64,000 nt of DNA from Pseudomonas sp. R84 (GTDB lineage Bacteria > Pseudomonadota > Gammaproteobacteria > Pseudomonadales > Pseudomonadaceae): the NCBI RefSeq assembly GCF_009834515.1, contig NZ_CP019426.1, positions 4,577,501 through 4,641,500 on the forward strand. Direction: 5' to 3'. The notes under the pieces were generated by a model that worked only from the letters and a program-made list of their open reading frames with translations, did not search any database and had not been told where the DNA came from. Position numbers and translations under genes: made by a program. Positions 17,217 to 24,562 of this stretch are shown here, piece by piece (positions within the stretch are counted from its first letter, which is position 1; each line of letters begins with the position of its first letter).

Positions 17217-17251
17217 CGGGATGAACCTCTTTATCCGGAGGTTCAATCCCG
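17217..17251. terminator. Strong hairpin without T-run upstream of the EAL gene
   Basis: Arms CGGGATGAACCTC and GAGGTTCAATCCCG form a 13-bp stem with one bulged A and an 8-base loop. No T-run follows, so it is either a weak terminator for the preceding operon or a structure in the leader of the EAL gene, 55 bases from its start codon. Confidence 0.5.
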
Positions 17252-17305
17252 TGCGCCTACCCGGTCGGCGGGGTTCATCAGAACAAGAACCACTAAGGAG
17301 GCCCC

Positions 17306-18469
17306 GTGATCGACGGGCAACCGCTCGCCTGCTTTCAACCTTTTATCGATACCGCCACGGGACGCATTGCCGGCGTTGAAGCGCTGGGTCGCCTGCGCCA
17401 GGCTGACGGTCAATTGAATTCGGTCGGGCCTTTGTTCGCCGACCCGCGCACACCCGCCATAGCCCTGCGGCGCCTCGACCGGCAGATCCGCGACAACGCC
17501 TTGAGCCGCTTGCACGAAGCGCCGGCAGACTGGTTTCTCAGCCTGAACATGTCACCGCGCTGGATCAGTCGCCTGCGCGCCGATCAAGCCTTGCCCAGCC
17601 TCAAGCAATTGGCACGCTACAACATCGATCCGCAACGTATTGTTTTCGAAATCACCGAACTGGCTGGCAATGGTCAACGCCTGGCCGAAGTCGTCGCGCG
17701 CTATCGCGAGGCGGGCGCGAGAATCGCCATCGACGACTTTGGCGCCGGCTACTCGCAACTGGATCGTGTACTGGCCCTGCAACCGGACATTCTCAAACTC
17801 GATATGCGTCTGTTCCAGGCCGCGGCACTGGGTGGGCCGAGCAGTGATGTGGTCAAGGCTCTCGCACAGATGGCTGAGAAGACCGGTTGCTGGATCATTG
17901 CCGAAGGCGTCGAGACCGAAGCACAGCTGAATTTCGCCCTGGAATGCGGATCGCGCTATGTACAGGGTTTCCTGTTCGCGCGGGCACAGGAGGCGTTTTT
18001 CCCCACTGACGCGTTCGTGCAACGCTTCGCCGAACTGCGCCAGCGCTATGTCCGGCAGAAGCTCGCCGAGCGCGGGCGGCTGATGCAAATGCGCCAGCAA
18101 CTCGCTGAACTGATGTCGATCCTGCAAGCCTGGGCTCAGGCACGTGCACCGTTAAGCGCATTGCCACAACTGGAGGCCTTCCCCTGGCTGCTGCGTTTCT
18201 ATCAATGCGATCGCCACGGCACACAACTGACGCCCAACCTCGAATGGCGGCAGCACGGCTGGGTCGCCGACAATCGTTATCTGGGGCACAACTGGTCATG
18301 GCGTCCGTACTTCTATCATTTGCTTGCCGAAGGCTGGGAGGAGCGGCGTTTGACACTCTCCAATACCTACCGCGATGCCACCAGTAATCAATACTGCCTG
18401 ACGGCCGGACAGTTTTTTGACAACGGTGAGCGTTTGCTGTTGATCGACATCGACGCGGCAGGGTTGTAG
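17306..18469 (+). CDS. Cytoplasmic EAL-domain c-di-GMP phosphodiesterase with C-terminal sensor domain (YkuI-like)
   Basis: A 387-residue soluble protein. The EAL domain (about residues 5-240) keeps the catalytic signatures: EALGRLR, LSLNMS, FEITE, IDDFGAGYS, LKLDM, AEGVET and QGFLFA, so it should hydrolyse c-di-GMP. Residues 285-387 form an alpha/beta domain (NWSWRPYFYHLLA, LSNTYRDATSNQYCLT, LLLIDID) like the PAS/Cache-type C-terminal domain of Bacillus YkuI. There is no GGDEF domain and no membrane helix. Translation starts at GTG 17306 behind a very strong AAGGAGG site. The C-terminal domain probably binds a cytoplasmic ligand; its identity is unknown. Confidence 0.9.
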   Translation: MIDGQPLACFQPFIDTATGRIAGVEALGRLRQADGQLNSVGPLFADPRTPAIALRRLDRQIRDNALSRLHEAPADWFLSLNMSPRWISRLRADQALPSLKQLARYNIDPQRIVFEITELAGNGQRLAEVVARYREAGARIAIDDFGAGYSQLDRVLALQPDILKLDMRLFQAAALGGPSSDVVKALAQMAEKTGCWIIAEGVETEAQLNFALECGSRYVQGFLFARAQEAFFPTDAFVQRFAELRQRYVRQKLAERGRLMQMRQQLAELMSILQAWAQARAPLSALPQLEAFPWLLRFYQCDRHGTQLTPNLEWRQHGWVADNRYLGHNWSWRPYFYHLLAEGWEERRLTLSNTYRDATSNQYCLTAGQFFDNGERLLLIDIDAAGL

Positions 18470-18545
18470 TTACGCTTGCAGGGGCGTGCGCGAACCGGGA
18501 AGCTAGGGGCCAACGCCCCCAGCCACCTGACGGAGAGAATCAGCC

Positions 18546-19874
18546 TTGGATTGGCAAACCCTGCTCAACCGCGAACGCCTCGGCAAGCCGCTGCACAGCC
18601 CGCAAGAACTTGGCCGCAGCCCTTTCCACAAAGACCATGACCGCATTATTTTCTCCGGTGCCTTCCGCCGCCTCGGACGCAAGACCCAGGTGCACCCGGT
18701 CACCAGCAACGACCACATTCACACACGCCTGACCCATTCGCTGGAAGTCAGTTGCGTCGGCCGTTCGCTGGGTATGCGGGTGGGCGAAACCCTGCGCAGT
18801 GCCTTGCCCGAATGGTGCGACCCGGCCGACCTCGGCATGGTCGTGCAGTCGGCGTGTCTGGCTCACGACATCGGTAATCCGCCGTTCGGCCATTCCGGTG
18901 AAGATGCCATTCGCCACTGGTTCCAGCAGGCCGCCGGGCGTGGCTGGCTGGACGGCATGAGTGAAGCCGAACGCGCTGACTTCCTCAACTTCGAAGGCAA
19001 TGCCCAGGGCTTTCGCGTACTGACTCAGCTGGAGTATCACCAGTTCGACGGCGGTACACGGCTGACCTACGCCACCCTCGGCACCTACCTGAAATACCCG
19101 TGGACCGCGCGTCACGCCGACTCCCTGGGTTACAAGAAACACAAATTCGGCTGCTATCAGAGCGAACTCCCGCTGCTTGAGCAGATCGCCCACAAACTGG
19201 GCCTGCCGCAAATCGAAGACCAGCGTTGGGCGCGTCATCCGTTGGTGTATCTGATGGAGGCCGCCGACGACATCTGCTACGCGCTGATCGACCTCGAAGA
19301 CGGCCTCGAAATGGAGCTACTGGAATACGCCGAAGTCGAATCCCTGCTGCTCGGGCTAGTGGGTGATGATCTGCCGGAAACCTATCGTCAGCTCGGCCCA
19401 CAGGATTCGCGTCGACGCAAACTGGCGATCCTGCGCGGCAAGGCCATCGAGCATTTGACCAACGCTGCGGCGCGGGCTTTTGTCGAGCAACAAGATGCAC
19501 TGCTCGCCGGCACGCTGCACGGCGATCTGGTGGAGCACATGCACGGCCCGGCCAAGCGTTGCGTGCTGAATGCCAAGGACATCGCCCGCAAGAAAATCTT
19601 TCAGGACAAACGCAAAACCCTGCATGAAATCGGCGCCTATACGACGCTGGAGATCTTGCTCAATTCGTTCTGCGGTGCCGCGCTGGAACAACACAACGGG
19701 CGTACGCCGTCGTTCAAGAGCCGGCGTATTCTCGATCTGCTGGGCAGTAACGCGCCGGATCCTCGGGGTTCGTTACACACGTCGTTTCTGCGCATGATCG
19801 ATTTCATTGCCGGCATGACCGACAGCTACGCCAGCGACATGGCGCTGGAAATGACCGGCCGCTCCAGCCACTGA
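18546..19874 (+). CDS. dgt: Deoxyguanosinetriphosphate triphosphohydrolase (Dgt)
   Basis: A 442-residue HD-domain enzyme that splits dGTP into deoxyguanosine and triphosphate. The metal site shows as [11 protein letters not shown] (first His) and [16 protein letters not shown] (HD pair) near residues 60 and 115, with the last Asp in [11 protein letters not shown]. The start is a TTG at 18546 behind ACGGAGAG; no better start is near and the residues before it do not belong to the family. Confidence 0.93.
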   Translation: MDWQTLLNRERLGKPLHSPQELGRSPFHKDHDRIIFSGAFRRLGRKTQVHPVTSNDHIHTRLTHSLEVSCVGRSLGMRVGETLRSALPEWCDPADLGMVVQSACLAHDIGNPPFGHSGEDAIRHWFQQAAGRGWLDGMSEAERADFLNFEGNAQGFRVLTQLEYHQFDGGTRLTYATLGTYLKYPWTARHADSLGYKKHKFGCYQSELPLLEQIAHKLGLPQIEDQRWARHPLVYLMEAADDICYALIDLEDGLEMELLEYAEVESLLLGLVGDDLPETYRQLGPQDSRRRKLAILRGKAIEHLTNAAARAFVEQQDALLAGTLHGDLVEHMHGPAKRCVLNAKDIARKKIFQDKRKTLHEIGAYTTLEILLNSFCGAALEQHNGRTPSFKSRRILDLLGSNAPDPRGSLHTSFLRMIDFIAGMTDSYASDMALEMTGRSSH

Positions 19875-19881
19875 CCCCATC

Positions 19882-19917
19882 GCATGCGGGCGGCGATAGT
19901 TTTGGCCACCCGCATGC
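19882..19917 (+). terminator. Hairpin after dgt
   Basis: A 9-bp perfect stem GCATGCGGG/CCCGCATGC, extended by GGC/GCC inside, lies 8 bases after the dgt stop codon. A T-run is missing, so termination may be inefficient or factor-assisted. Confidence 0.5.
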
Positions 19918-20088
19918 AGCCCCCCATCGTCGACCCACGGATTTTTACGAGCGACTGACAGGTCTGAAAACCCACAATGACCAAGCGGCAATTAAGCAAG
20001 TTTAAACATCTACAAAAAGCCCTTTACAGCCAGTACTTGCAAATCAATCAAGTCAAACTATAAGCCTCTTCAAATTCTGCTCCTCCTT

Positions 20089-20110
20089 ACGTCAAACCTA
20101 GTTTGAACGT
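20089..20110. promoter_or_regulatory. Palindromic candidate operator
   Basis: ACGTCAAAC and GTTTGAACGT are inverted around CTA, with one unpaired T. It lies 126 bases upstream of the regulator start, in a non-coding AT-rich stretch, which fits a binding site better than a terminator. Confidence 0.4.
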
Positions 20111-20235
20111 AGTCCGCTTCCTTATTGGTTGTAGGATTAATCCGATAACGTGACTAGAGCCATGTCACTTCATGCGAGTGCTCATTCAACTGAGCTAAGG
20201 TGCGCGCTTTATTCGTGCTTGCATGGGATTTGATT

Positions 20236-20862
20236 ATGAACTCCGTTTTTATTGTCGACGATCACCCGGTCATCCGTCTCGCCGTTCGAATGCTGCTGGA
20301 GCATGAAGGTTACAAGGTCGTCGGTGAAACCGATAACGGAGTCGATGCCATGCAAATGGTGCGCGAGTGCATGCCCGATCTGGTCATTCTCGATGTGAGT
20401 ATTCCCAAGCTGGATGGCCTGGAAGTATTGGCCCGCTTCAACGCCATGGGCTCGCCGTTGAAAATCCTGATTCTGACGGCGCAGTGTCCGACACTGTTCG
20501 GCATTCGCTGCATGCAATCCGGCGCATCGGGTTATGTCTGCAAACAGGAGGACCTGAGTGAACTGGTCAGTGCAATCAAGGCAGTACTTTCCGGTTACAA
20601 CTATTTCCCCAGCCAGGCATTGAATCCGGTTCGCAGTGACGATATCCGTTTTGCCGAACTGGAACTGTTCAAATCCGTCAATGATCGCGAGCTGATGGTT
20701 CTGCAATTGTTCGCCCAAGGCCGCACTAACAAAGAGATCGCCAAGGGCATGTTTCTAAGTAATAAAACCGTCAGCACTTATAAAAAACGACTGATGCAGA
20801 AACTCAAGGCCAAATCCCTTGTAGAACTTATCGAGATGGCCAAACGAAACGCACTCGTGTGA
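20236..20862 (+). CDS. BvgA/RocA-like response regulator
   Basis: A 208-residue regulator: receiver domain (FIVDDHPVIRLAVRMLLEHEG, phospho-acceptor in VILDVSIPKLDGL, near residue 54) and a LuxR-type helix-turn-helix (VLQLFAQGRTNKEIAKGMFLSNKTVSTY). It resembles BvgA/EvgA and Pseudomonas RocA, which pair with multi-domain kinases like the next gene. The ATG at 20236 is chosen because the receiver domain starts there; an upstream in-frame GTG at 20200 is less likely. The stop overlaps the kinase start. Confidence 0.9.
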   Translation: MNSVFIVDDHPVIRLAVRMLLEHEGYKVVGETDNGVDAMQMVRECMPDLVILDVSIPKLDGLEVLARFNAMGSPLKILILTAQCPTLFGIRCMQSGASGYVCKQEDLSELVSAIKAVLSGYNYFPSQALNPVRSDDIRFAELELFKSVNDRELMVLQLFAQGRTNKEIAKGMFLSNKTVSTYKKRLMQKLKAKSLVELIEMAKRNALV

Positions 20863-23800
20863 GAGCCCGCATGCCCAGCCGTTTGAAGGACTATCTAATT
20901 GCGTTGAGTGCAGGTCTTTACCTGAGCGCCAATGTGTTCGCCATGCCCGGCACTTCACCGGACTATGCCTTGCTCAGCAGGTCGGCAAACGAGCCGGTAT
21001 CGATCACGTTCGATGAGTCCCAGCGGCACTGGATGCGTGCACGTAGCGAACTGGTTCTGGGCACCTCGGCGCCTGACTACCCGCCGTTTGACATGACGGT
21101 CAGTGGCAAGGATTACGAAGGGCTGACAGCCGACTACGCCGGACTCCTTGGCCAGGCCACCGGTCTACCTGTCCGGGTGCAGCGCTTTCCTTCCCGGGAT
21201 GCGGCGATTCGGGCACTGGTCGATGGCCAGGTCGACCTGCTGGGTACCGCGAACGGGTTCGAAGCGAGCAATGCCAATCTGGCGCTGTCGACCCCCTATG
21301 CCATCGACCTGCCGGTGTTGGTCACCCGCGAAGACGAAACCCGCTCACTCACCGAAGGCCTGGCCGGGCTGCGGCTGAGCATGGTCTATCACTATTTGCC
21401 GTTACCCGAAGTCAAGGCGCTGTATCCCAAGGCGCTCATTACTTGCTACCCCTCCTACCAGAACGCGATCAACGCCGTCGCGTTTGATCAGGCCGATGTG
21501 TTTCTCGGCGATACCCTGTCGACTCATTACATGATCAACAAGGGTTACCTGAACAATGTGCGCATGGCCAATTTCGGCAAGCAGGAAGCCCAGGGGTTCA
21601 GCTTCGCCGTGCGCCGCAACAACCCACACTTGCTCGACATCGTCGACACCGTACTCAAGGCAGTGCCTGCCAGCGAACGCGACAATATTGCCAAGCGCTG
21701 GAGCGCCGGCAGCGATCTGTTGCTCACTGACCGAAAAATGCAACTGACCCAGCGCGAAGAGGTGTGGCTCAAACAGCATCCGGTGGTCAGCGTGGTCGTG
21801 AATGAAGCGTTCGCGCCCCTGACATTCTTTGACAACGACGGCAATTTTCGCGGCATCAGTGCCGACCTGCTCGAACTGATCCGCCTACGCACCGGCCTGC
21901 GTTTCGAGATCCGGCGCAGCCGCAATGACGCGGAAATGATCCAGCAGATAGACCGCCATCAAGCCGATCTGATCGCAGCATTGTTGCCAACAGCGGAGCG
22001 CGAAAAAACCCTCAACTTCAGTCGTCCCTATCTGGAAAATTCCTACGTTCTGCTGACCCGCAAGAGTGCCGACGGCCCGACCAACCTGGGCCAGCTCAAA
22101 GACAAGCAACTGGCGATTGCCCAAGGCAATCCGATGGTCGAATACCTGCGCCGAGAGTACCCGCGCATCCAGTTGATCGAAACCGCGGACACCTTCAGCG
22201 CGGTGTCGCTGCTCGCAGAAGGGCATGTCGACGGCGCGGTGAACTCACTGGTGATTGCCAACTACTTCATTTCTTCGCGGATCTTTAATCAAGCGCTGCA
22301 GATCACCACCACCATCGGCACCGGCCAGGCGGCATTTTCGCTGGCAACCGCTCGAGACAACACCGAGCTGACGTCGATCATCAACAAAGCATTGTTGAGC
22401 ATCGCCCCCGATGAGCTGGGCGTGATCAATGGCCGCTGGCGCGGTTATTCCACGGCGTCTCAAAACATCTGGCACAACTACCAGCGCCTGTTTTATCAAG
22501 TGATCGTCGGCGCTTGCCTGCTACTGCTGCTGCTTTTGGCCTGGAACGCCTATATGCGTCACCAGATCAAACAACGCCAGGCCGCCGAGCGCGCGCTGAA
22601 CGACCAGTTCGAATTCATGCGTTCACTGGTCGACGGCACGCCGCATCCGATTTATGTGCGCGACCGCCAAGGTCTGCTGCAAAGCTGCAATGAAAGCTAC
22701 CTCGAAGCGTTCAATGCCAAACGCGAAGACGTCATCGGCAAAAGCGTCATCGAGGGCACCTTGAGCAACGCCTTCGAGGCTCAGGCTTTTCAGGCCGACT
22801 ATCAACGCGTCGTCGCCGAAGGCACACCGATGGTCGTCGACCGGCCTTTGCACATCGGTAACCGACGTCTGACGATCTATCACTGGATACTGCCGTACCG
22901 TGACTCCAGCGGTGATGTGCAAGGCATCATCGGCGGCTGGATCGACATCAGCGACCGCCGTCAGTTGTTCGAGGAACTGCGCACGGCCAAAGAACAGGCA
23001 GATGATGCCAACCGGGCGAAAAGCACGTTTCTGGCGACCATGAGTCACGAAATCCGTACGCCAATGAATGCCGTGATCGGCATGCTCGAACTGACGCTCA
23101 AACGCATGGATCAACAACATCCGGATCGCTCATCAATCGACACGGCCTATCATTCGGCCAAGGATCTGCTGGGGTTGATCGGTGACATTCTCGATATCGC
23201 GCGGATCGAATCCGGACGCCTGAGTCTTTGCCCGGAACGGGTCAATCTGGTCGACACCGTGACGTCAGTGGCGAGGATCTTCGACGGTCTCGCGCGGCAG
23301 AAGAATCTCTCCCTGCAAGTCATCTTCAATCCGCCGGATCTGGCCGTCGATGTGTATCTGGACCCTTTGCGTTTCAAACAGGTGCTGTCGAATCTGGTCA
23401 GCAATGCGATCAAATTCACCGAACAAGGCCATGTGCGCATTACCCTCGATCTCATGAACACCGATGCGCCCGCCCGCGCCTTGCTGCAACTGACCGTGCA
23501 GGACAGCGGTGTCGGCATCAGTGCGGAGGATCAGCAACGCTTGTTCGAACCGTTTGCCCAGACCGAAAACAGCAGTCAACAAGGCAGAAGCGGTGCCGGC
23601 CTGGGGCTGGTGATCAGTCGCAACCTGTGCGAAATGATGGGTGGACAACTGCAATTAAGCAGTCAGCCGGGCATCGGTACCCAGGTCTGCCTCTCACTGG
23701 CCCTGGAAACACTGCCGATACAGGTGAATACGATCAAAAGTGAACCTGCGATCAAGACATCCTGCTCTCCCCTGCGTGTGCTGGTGGTGGATGACCACCC

Positions 23801-24515
23801 GGCCAATCGCTTGCTGATGTGTCAGCAACTGGAGTTTCTCGGCCATCAATTCAGCATTGCCGAGAACGGCTGCAGTGGCCTCGAACTGTGGAAGGCCGGC
23901 CATTTCGACCTGGTGATCGTCGACTGCAACATGCCGTTGATGAATGGCTACGAATTGACTCGCGCCATTCGCCAGCATGAACTTCAGACACGCTGCCCAC
24001 CCTGCACCGTACTGGGCTTCACAGCCAATGCACAGCCGGAGGAAATCCAGCGCTGCAAACAGGCCGGCATGAACGATTGCCTGTTCAAGCCCTTGAGCCT
24101 GAGCCTGCTCAGCCAGTGGGTCGATGGCATCACGCCGACGTTTGCACCACCAGCCTTCAACCTGCAGAACATGAACATGCTGACCGGAGGCAACCCTGCT
24201 CAAGCTCGCCGCCTGCTGGCCGAGCTGCTCAAAAGCAGCCGCCTCGATCGTCAGGAACTGCTCGCGCTGTCGCCTGAACATGATCGCGGGGCGCTGGCGG
24301 TGGTCGCTCACAAGATCAAGGGAGCCGCGCGTATCGCTCAGGCATCACGCGTGATCGAGTGTTGCGATGCCCTTGAGCAGGCCTGCGCCGAGGTCATGTC
24401 GACAGACGAGATCGCCCGCTGTTGCGAAGCGAGCAACCGGGCGATGCTCGATCTTGAGCAAGCCTTGCAGCAACAATTGGCGGTGTCGGATCAAAGCACA
24501 ATGAGCTTGCCTTAA
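20859..24515 (+). CDS. BvgS/RocS-like unorthodox hybrid sensor kinase
   Basis: A 1218-residue inner-membrane phosphorelay kinase. In order: signal peptide (cut near AFAMPG, residue 29), two periplasmic solute-binding (SBP_bac_3) Venus flytrap domains (about 55-275 and 285-525), one membrane helix (about 544-566), a PAS domain (590-700), HisKA with SHEIRTPMNAV (His near 730), HATPase (GAGLGLVISRN near 915), receiver (IVDCNMPLMNGYE, Asp near 1022) and Hpt (VVAHKIKGAAR, near 1150). Phosphate should pass His-Asp-His-Asp to the upstream regulator. It probably starts at GTG 20859 (GTGA overlap); ATG 20871 is the alternative. A RocR-type EAL gene is not adjacent. Confidence 0.9.
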   Translation: MRARMPSRLKDYLIALSAGLYLSANVFAMPGTSPDYALLSRSANEPVSITFDESQRHWMRARSELVLGTSAPDYPPFDMTVSGKDYEGLTADYAGLLGQATGLPVRVQRFPSRDAAIRALVDGQVDLLGTANGFEASNANLALSTPYAIDLPVLVTREDETRSLTEGLAGLRLSMVYHYLPLPEVKALYPKALITCYPSYQNAINAVAFDQADVFLGDTLSTHYMINKGYLNNVRMANFGKQEAQGFSFAVRRNNPHLLDIVDTVLKAVPASERDNIAKRWSAGSDLLLTDRKMQLTQREEVWLKQHPVVSVVVNEAFAPLTFFDNDGNFRGISADLLELIRLRTGLRFEIRRSRNDAEMIQQIDRHQADLIAALLPTAEREKTLNFSRPYLENSYVLLTRKSADGPTNLGQLKDKQLAIAQGNPMVEYLRREYPRIQLIETADTFSAVSLLAEGHVDGAVNSLVIANYFISSRIFNQALQITTTIGTGQAAFSLATARDNTELTSIINKALLSIAPDELGVINGRWRGYSTASQNIWHNYQRLFYQVIVGACLLLLLLLAWNAYMRHQIKQRQAAERALNDQFEFMRSLVDGTPHPIYVRDRQGLLQSCNESYLEAFNAKREDVIGKSVIEGTLSNAFEAQAFQADYQRVVAEGTPMVVDRPLHIGNRRLTIYHWILPYRDSSGDVQGIIGGWIDISDRRQLFEELRTAKEQADDANRAKSTFLATMSHEIRTPMNAVIGMLELTLKRMDQQHPDRSSIDTAYHSAKDLLGLIGDILDIARIESGRLSLCPERVNLVDTVTSVARIFDGLARQKNLSLQVIFNPPDLAVDVYLDPLRFKQVLSNLVSNAIKFTEQGHVRITLDLMNTDAPARALLQLTVQDSGVGISAEDQQRLFEPFAQTENSSQQGRSGAGLGLVISRNLCEMMGGQLQLSSQPGIGTQVCLSLALETLPIQVNTIKSEPAIKTSCSPLRVLVVDDHPANRLLMCQQLEFLGHQFSIAENGCSGLELWKAGHFDLVIVDCNMPLMNGYELTRAIRQHELQTRCPPCTVLGFTANAQPEEIQRCKQAGMNDCLFKPLSLSLLSQWVDGITPTFAPPAFNLQNMNMLTGGNPAQARRLLAELLKSSRLDRQELLALSPEHDRGALAVVAHKIKGAARIAQASRVIECCDALEQACAEVMSTDEIARCCEASNRAMLDLEQALQQQLAVSDQSTMSLP

Positions 24516-24562
24516 CTATGCTTGGCGCTGAGCAGTGAGTTAACCATCATGGAGAGCCAGAA

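Larger units (their letters stand above)
19875..20235. other. AT-rich regulatory region upstream of the Roc-like regulator
   Basis: This 361-base gap has the dgt hairpin at its start and is AT-rich from 19970 on. It contains an imperfect palindrome ACGTCAAAC-CTA-GTTTGAACGT (20089-20110) and a further AGTCAAACTA at 20051-20060, which shares GTCAAACTA/GTCAAACCTA. These may be sites for a response regulator or other transcription factor. No RNA gene was recognised. Confidence 0.45.
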
